Below are positions 54,701 to 63,700 of a stretch of 64,000 nt of DNA, piece by piece. The notes beneath the pieces were generated by a model. That model saw only the letters and a program-made list of their open reading frames with translations. It was not told the origin of the DNA and did not search any database. Made by a program: the position numbers and the translations under genes. The DNA comes from Candidula unifasciata (Eukaryota; Mollusca; Gastropoda; Stylommatophora; Geomitridae): NCBI GenBank assembly GCA_905116865.2, contig CAJHNH020008001.1, forward strand, positions 452,968 to 516,967, given 5' to 3'. Every line of letters starts with the position of its first letter. The stretch's first letter is position 1.

Positions 54701-57700
54701 TTATGTTATGGACACTCTTGAAGAAGTGGTTTAGGCACAGTTTTCCTAATTCCAGTTATATTCCTCAGTATTTTCCATCTTTAGCTTACTGAACTTGTGA
54801 TATTTCAGCCTGTTGTGTGGGATGTTGAATCTAAAGATTACAGCTTGTTCACTTTGATTTAGAAGGTTATTTCATCACTTTCTGGCGGTCTCAGTCTTTG
54901 ATTCCCACTTGATTCACAGTGATCTGGTTCCTGGCAGAATGTGCATCCAGCCAGTATGATTTTGACATTAATCACCACCAGAAATCGTCCCGGTATCAGT
55001 CGACTGTTGAGACACTCCAATTAATGATTCTGCTAGCCATGTGACATGACACTCCAATTAATGATTCTGCTAGCCATGTGACATGACACTCCAGTTAATG
55101 ATTCTGCTAGCCATGTGACATGACACTCCAGTTAATGATTCTGCTAGCCATGTGACATGACACTCCAGTTAATGATTCTGCCAGCCATGTGACATGACAC
55201 TCCAATTATTGATTCTGCTAGTCATGTGACACAACACTCTAATTATTGATTCTGCTAGTCATGTGACACAACACTCTAATTATTGATTCTGCTAGCCATG
55301 TGACATGACACTCCAATTAATGATTCTGCTAGCCATGTGATACAACACTCTAATTATTGATTCTGCTAGTCATGTGACACAACACTCTAATTAATGATTC
55401 TGCTAGCCATGTGACACGACACTTCAATTGATGATTCTGCTAGCCATGTGACACGACACTTCAATTAATGATTCTGCTAGCCATGTGACATGACACTCCA
55501 ATTAATAATTCTGCTAGCCATGTGACACAACACTCCAATTAATGATTCTGCTAGCCATGTGACATGACACTCCAATTAATAATTCTGCTAGCCATGTGAC
55601 ACAACACTCCAATTAATGATTCTGCTAGCCATGTGACACAACACTCCAATTAATGATTCTGCTAGCCATGTGACATGACACTCTAATTAATGATTCTGCT
55701 AGCCATGTGACATGACACTCCAATTAATGATTCAGCCAGCCATGTGACATGACACTCCAATTAATGATTCAGCCAGCCATGTGACATGACACTCCAGTTA
55801 ATGATTCTGCTAGCCATGTGACACAACACTGTAATTAATGATTCTGCAAGCCATGTGACATGACACTCCAGTTAATGATTCTGCTAGCCATGTGACACGA
55901 CACTCCAGTTAATGATTCTGCAAGCCATGTGACATGACACTCCAATTAATGATTCTGCTAGCCATGTGACATGACACTCCAATTATTGATTCTGCTAGCC
56001 ATGTGACACAACACTCCAATTAATGATTCTGCTAGCCATGTGACACAACACTCCAATTAATGATTCTGCTAGCCATGTGACATGACACTCTAATTAATGA
56101 TTCTGCTAGCCATGTGACATGACACTCTAATTAATGATTCTGCTAGCCATGTGACACAACACTCCAATTAATGATTTTGCTAGCCATGTGACACAACACT
56201 CCAATTAATGATTCTGCTAGCCATGTGACACAACACTCCAATTAATGATTCTGCTAGCCATGTGACATGACACTCCAATTAAAGATTCTGCTAGCCATGT
56301 GACACAACACTCCAGTTAATGATTCTGCTAGCCATGTGACACAACACTCCAATTAATGATTCAGCCAGCCATGTGACATGACACTCCGGTTAATGATTCT
56401 GCCAGCCATGTGACATGACACTCCAGTTAATGATTCTGCAAGCCATGTGACATGACACTCCAATTAATGATTCTGCTAGCCATGTGACATGACACTCCAA
56501 TTATTGATTCTGCTAGCCATGTGACACAACACTCCAATTAATGATTCTGCTAGCCATGTGACACAACACTCCAATTAATGATTCTGCTAGCCATGTGACA
56601 CAACACTCCAGTTAATGATTCTGCTAGCCATGTGACACAACACTCCAATTAATGATTCAGCCAGCCATGTGACATGACACTCCGGTTAATGATTCTGCTA
56701 GCCATGTGACACGACACTCCAGTTAATGATTCTGCAAGCCATGTGACATGACACTCCAATTATTGATTCTGCTAGCCATGTGACACAACACTCCAATTAA
56801 TGATTCTGCTAGCCATGTGACACAACACTCTAATTAATGATTCTGCTAGCCATGTGACATGACACTCCGGTTAATGATTCTGCTAGCCATGTGACATGAC
56901 ACTCCGGTTAATGATTCTGCTAGCCATGTGACATGACACTCCAATTATTGATTCTGCTAGCCATGTGACATGACACTCCAGTTAATGATTCTGCAAGCCA
57001 TGTGACATGACACTCCAATTAATGATTCAGCCAGCCATGTGACATGACACTCCGGTTAATGATTCTGCTAGCCATGTGACACGACACTCCAGTTAATGAT
57101 TCTGCAAGCCATGTGACATGACACTCCAATTAATGATTCTGCTAGCCATGTGACATGACACTCCAATTATTGATTCTGCAAGCCATGTGACATGACACTC
57201 CAATTAATGATTCTGCTAGCCATGTGACATGACACTCCAATTATTGATTCTGCAAGCCATGTGACATGACACTCCAATTAATGATTCTGCTAGCCATGTG
57301 ACATGACACTCCAATTAATGATTCTGCTAGCCATGTGACACAACACTCTAATTAATGATTCTGCTAGCCATGTGACACAACACTCCAATTAATGATTTTG
57401 CTAGCCATGTGACATGACACTCCAATTAATGATTCTGCCAGCCATGTGACATGTGATGGTTTTAAAACAAACTTCACCACCACATGCAACAAAGGCCCTT
57501 GCGTTTACAGTTCTTATTGTTTTCAGTCATTATCACAATTAGGAGGTGTGCAAATGGTTGAAATGAAGATTACCTTTTATATGAATTTTCTCTGGTCAGG
57601 TTTTTGAAATGAAGAGAATAAAGCCAGTCTTGGAGCCACTTGTTCTTCCAGATTCACTAACAGTGCAAGAAGCATTGAACAGAGTTTTGCGCCTTCCATC

Positions 57701-60700
57701 AGTTGCTAGCAAGCGCTACCTTACAAACAAAGTAAGTATGAATATTCGTATGTTTATGATACATCTATTGCTTAAATTTTCTTCTTCTTCATCATCTTCT
57801 ATATTCACCCTTTGAAGGGTGGATGGCATGTTATGTTGTGGTTTACAGCAAGACTACCATATTCTGCACCCTATTGTCCGACGTGTCCGATTTCAGCAAA
57901 CCCTTATGTTTACATGCTTGTTAGGGAGCTATGAACCTGTTAGTTTTCCCCTCCCAAAATGGAGTGCTGGAACACTTGGAGATTTCAGTCAGTGAATTAT
58001 CACAGTAAAAATGACATTACATGTTACTGGTCTGAGTTATCTTTTTCAAAAGGCTACTAAATATGCACGTACGTCTCAGAGTTTACTCACTGCCAACTTG
58101 CTCACACATGGCCACAGTCACAATTTATTTTTGAGTCACAACGAGATCTGAATTTCTGTATTTATCACTGCTGATAAGGGAACCAGGGTCATGAGGAAAA
58201 TTAAATGGGTAGTGTTGGCTGTGAAGACAGGTTACACAAGTAATGTGGTGAAGGGTTTGCCTGGCGGGAAGGAATACATTATTCATGCTTATGTAAACAG
58301 AAATAATATTATGACATACTAATTGCCAGTCTTCTCCAGACGCTGTCATCTCATAGATGCCAGATGTCTTGTTCTGATAATAGGCATTCAAATATCTGAT
58401 GAATGGACCTAATGTTGCCTGTATATTTGTCTACCTGGCGTGGGCTTTGTAGTATTGCACTGAGAAAAACCTGCCTCTTGTTTTTCAAGGCTGTCTTTTT
58501 GCAGTCATGTTGGAAGAAGTATTTAACATTCTAAAACCTATTCTCACCAGCTGTAAACTCTGGCAGAAATTTCTGGTTTTCGCCTACTTCTGGACTTTAT
58601 TCTTGTTGCAGAACTTGAGCTTTGCATGCACATTCATTTTACAGATCTGGCTTATTTGTAAGTAGACTGTTGATTCCTTGCTTCTCAGGTACATGTACTC
58701 TGACTTCGAAAGAGACACCCCTAATTAGTTGACTTTCACGACATGCTTGGTGGGGGGTGTCTATTCTTTTTTACCCTCCCCCCACTGTGGAGCTTTGGAA
58801 CCCACATGGAGATATTCATGCAGTAGATGTAATGCTAACTTTTGTGGCCGAAATTAATATTCAGTTAATGAAAGTTGTGTACTTATACTTTCTATTTTTG
58901 CAGTATAGCAGGGGTTGTGTCCAACATTTAATGTTGTGCATAAAATGTTGGATGTTCACAGGTTGATAGGTCAGTCACAGGCCTGGTGGCTCAGCAGCAG
59001 TGTGTGGGTCCACTGCACACACCACTTGCAGACGTCGCTGTTGTGGCCTTATCCCATTTTGATACAGTGAGTATATGTGATGTATGGGCAAGAAATTGTT
59101 GATTTTATGTTCCTGGCTTAACATGCACAAGTGGAACTCTTTTGCACAGTTAGGATATGTGCACTAAACATTGTACTGTTTTGATTTTCAAACATGGAAG
59201 TATTTTGTTGAAGCTTCATAATTACAGAAGGATTTTTAGGTGTCACGCTTTTTCCAGATGAGGTGCTGTATTGGCTTATTGAATAGTCTGCCAACTATGT
59301 GTTTCTGGATACACATCTCCCTCTTTGTCATATTTGTACCAGTTCCTGATAAAATCATTGCAGAAAATGTTTATTACCTGAGGCTATGACACTGAGCACA
59401 TTATTTATTTTGTGCTCTTTGAGGCAAAAGTAAGAACTAAAACCAGATTTCTTTATAGATTGTTGTTGTTTAAATTCCAGTTTATGCTATATTGACAGAG
59501 GAGATCATGATCATAGTGTCTTACTGTTGGTAATCCAACTTGTTTGAGGCAGATTTAACTCCTAATTGAACTGCTGATTTGGCCTCCCCTCTATTATTTC
59601 TCCACATTGAATTGGCCTCCCCTCTTGTTATGTTTCCGCATTAATGAAATAGTTGAATGTATGTGATATATGAGCCCATGAGCTTCTGGTGGGGTTTCCC
59701 ATGATAGACAAGTCAAAGGACAGAGACAGGACAAAGAGACACCTGTTGCCAGACTAATGAAAGTTAAAGGTTTAGAAAAGCTAATCTGGCAGTATTTGTT
59801 GAAATCACTTGAGCTGAGTTGTGAGCTTGACTAGTATTATGTGGTTTGCTTTGTATTTTCACTAATTCGGAAACAGCAGACAGGTGCAGTCCTACTGTGT
59901 GATAATCTTTTAACACATCCCTGCCCGTTGATGACCACGTTACCCTGGAGTAAAGTCTCACAGGGATGAATTCAAAGCTGCTGACCAAACACAGATTGGA
60001 AGCTGAGTGGTCTCGAGTGCTGGAGGCCCTCGTCAAGGCTGGGATTTTTTCACGTGGACTTCTAGTAATTTTCCCTGGTCTCTGGGTAGTAGGATCGGGC
60101 GCCCATGTGTATTGTTGTGCACGTAAAAAATTCGGTTGGCAGTTCGAAATCGACAAAAGTAGCCTAACGGCACTGCTAGGGCAAAATTTAGAGTTAAAAA
60201 TCTACTCAAAACTAGTTCGGGATCCTTACTGATGCTACAGAGTTTGTGCACTGTGCTGATATTTTTATAACTCTGGCTTGAGTTAGAATTATAACAGAGC
60301 ACTTTTGGGTTAATGCCCTTGTGCCATGATGTTGATCTACTGTTCAAACCAACCAACCAAACACAGAATGCTCCGTGTAACATTCACTACAGAAAACATG
60401 ATCACCAATCATAATAAAAAGCATATTCAGTCCATGGACTGTTTGTTTTCCAAGTTGGGTCAAGAGAAATGTTATAAGGAATGTTCTTTACTGGGACACA
60501 TTTATTGCACTCTCAGCAAATGGCTAACCCTTTTGTTGAGAGAGACCGAGCCACATAGGATAAAACCTTATGCAATTGAATTGAATATTGCATTCTTTGT
60601 TGAACAGAAAAGGCTCTCTTTCTAATGATTTTTAATCTAGCTTTTATTTGTGAAAGATGTTTTTAATCTAAAAAAAATTTTTTTTGGTGTGAAAGATATT

Positions 60701-63700
60701 TTAATCTAGCATTTTTTTGTTTAGGTTGGGGCTGCAACATCAATTGGAGAACAGCCTATTAAAGGTTTGCTGGATCCAGCAGCCGGAGCCAGACTTTCTG
60801 TGGCAGAAGCTCTGACAAACATCATGTTTGCTTCTATCACTGATATTAAGGTTTGATTTTTTTTTGTGCAATTCCTGTTTGCAGCATATATTTGTCAGTA
60901 GATGAAGCTTTGCATTATTTCCAGAATACTTCCAAGTAATTTAGCAAAACAAGCTTGAATACAAAAGCTAACATGTTAGTTAGTTAGCCGACAGATTATC
61001 ATCATCGCAGATGGAACCATTCAGTCCATAAGTGCTCTTCAGTATTTCCTCCAGCATGTAGTAGCCACTTTTTCTGTGTTGGTTTATTATTCTTTATTGG
61101 GTGCCTGTGTAGTGCTCTTGTCTGGCTTCACCCCTTTTGATGTTATGTTCGTTTAGTCTGGTCAGTGTTTCAGATTCACAATCCTTACTTATTTGTTTAA
61201 TCGAACCGCCTCTCTGAGGCAGTAAATCAACCCTGTCCATTGCTGATCCGTTTCCCACGTGAGCATCACTTGCAAGTTTGTCAGCTCTTTCATTGCCCAT
61301 TACACCAGAATGCTCTGGAACAAATATGAAACTGGTTTTTGTCAGCGTAGATCTATTCAGAGACTCAGCCCATAGTCTGCCTAAGCAACCCTTCTCGATC
61401 TTCTTGAGTGTATTCATTGAGTCGCTGAGAAAGCATGCCTGAGTGAGAGTCTTGTGTTTCTAGCCAGGCTATTGCTTTAGTTGCTGCCATGACCTCCACA
61501 GTCAAACTGCATGTCATCAAGGCGAAGGCACCACAGTCTTGTTTGACAGTTCTCCCTCCGACCTGAGCCGTAAATGCTCACGAGCTCCTGACATTTGGAA
61601 TGACAGACCCATCTGCGAAGATAATACATCACCTTCAGAAGAATTCTTACATATCAAGGCCTGCACTTCTGCTTCCACAACTACTGGATTTTGTTGTCTT
61701 CATTCTCTGTTCAGCTTGATGCATACTTCAAAGGACGTATGACACTGGTACACTTACTCATTCTTCCCCGGGTTCTATGTCCTCAAGAGGGCTAACCTCT
61801 TGTATAATATCCTTAGCCTGACCCATCCATGATTTCCCTCTCTTTAATCTGCTGTCTTTTTTCCTGATTTCATTGTGCAGTGGATGTTGTGTGTCGGCAC
61901 TGATTCAGAGGTATGCGTGTGCTCGACAGATCCTTTTCTAGCTTCCATTGTTGAAAAACCAAGGAGGTACCGCATTGTTCTACATGCTGTATCTTTAGTG
62001 TACCCAGATATAATGCACATGGCCTCGTTTTATATCTTTTCCAGTCTCTCTTAGTCTGGCTAAGCGTAAGAATCGCCTGGGCATACTCGATCAATGAAAG
62101 GACCAGACCTTGATATAAAAGACAGAGAGTTCGCTCTTCGCAGTTTGCTGCTGCCAAACCCCTTCTAGAGCTAACTTATATCTTGATATTTAACTTGGCC
62201 AGAATACTTCAGCTTTTAGAACAGAATGGTCCCAGTATGGGTTCCAGGGCCCCATTGTGAGGGAAACAAGAATAGACCCCTGCCTCCCCAACTAGCATGT
62301 CATGAGTCGACTATTTAGGGGCTTCCTTCAAAGTCAGAGGGCATCTGTCTGGGAGGCAAGGAACAGTGTGCATACAGTTAAGTCAGATATCTTAAATGGC
62401 TGTGCGTGCAACTCTCAAGTTCTAATTCCAGAGGTGAAAATACAACCAGAATTTTCTGCAGGAGTTTACAGCCGGTGAACATGAAGAAGAAGAAGGGCAG
62501 GACGCTGGTTATGAGCCAATTCTTGTTGATGCTCAAGTCATGTAGGATGTTGTTGTTTTTTTTTTTTTTCTTGGTCGGTTGTATTCAAAGAATTTTTCTG
62601 TAGCATTTCAGTTTACTGAAAACCCTGTGTAGGTTCCGGGGCCCTATTATAGGGAAAACAAGAATAAACCCACTGCCTACCCAAAAGCATGTCGTAAGAG
62701 TCGACTAATTGGGAGCTTCCTTCGAAGTCGGAGTGCTTCTGCCTGAGAGGCAAGGAACCAGCAGTCTGCATATAAATGAGTCAGATCTGTAAAACGGATG
62801 CACATGCAACGCTCAGGTTCTGGAACGGGACTTCTGTCCAGAAGTGGATGAACAACCAGAACTTTCCGCCCGAGTTTACAGCTGGTGAACACGAAAAAGA
62901 AGAAGTTTACTAAAACTATTAAGCAGCCGCCATGATGCTGACCACATCACCTATCATGTGCTGTTTTGTCAATAAAAATATAGGTCTAGCCCTATGTGCC
63001 CTATACTCCTGAAGGAAAGGGGACCCTTACTTTTTTTTTTCAACTTCAAAACTAATAAGTACAAAGTTGTAACAGATGTTGTCTTAGAGCTGTCAGACCA
63101 ACAAGAAGAGGTACAGTTGAAAATGAAGAAATTAGAAGACTAGTACTAAAGCCAGTCACAGCTGGTAAAGAGCAACAAATGAGATGGTTTGGTCATCTGA
63201 CAAGAATGTCATGGTACCAGCAGCTACAGAGAGTTATGGTGAAGAAATATAATGGACACACTCGAAGGGGAAGACTACAAAGAAGATGAAATGCTGGCAT
63301 CAAGCCTTCATCATCCTTGAAGAAATAAAGACCAACTCACACAACACATTGGAAAGGCCTTACAGAGGATCCTTACAGCTCCTATCAGCAACACTTTGAT
63401 GAAGTACATTCGCTGATCTTTTTTCTGTGCTTTATTCTTTTAAATTGTGTAATAGTATCACAATGCTTCGTAATGCCGGGATGCCGGGTTCGATCCCAGC
63501 TGCGGGCCTTGTGTTGGTTTCGACAGTGGTATCAAGAAAGCCGCCCATCCAGAAAGCAATGGCAAACTACTGGACGTACATTTGCCTGGAAAAACCACAC
63601 AACAGCTGGGAGCTTTTGGGGTTGGTTCTGCAACGTCCTGTAAAGGATACGCAACTAACAAAATAAAATAAGTATCACAGTTTTATCTGCAAAGTATTGA

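Noticed and set aside
54996..57455. CRISPR-like or satellite RNA array
   Set aside because: Head-to-tail 37-bp units with no spacers and no associated genes.
59966..60232. Possible 88-residue gene in PFAS intron 14
   Set aside because: No recognised family, overlapped on the other strand by an equally long frame, and lies inside a candidate retroelement.
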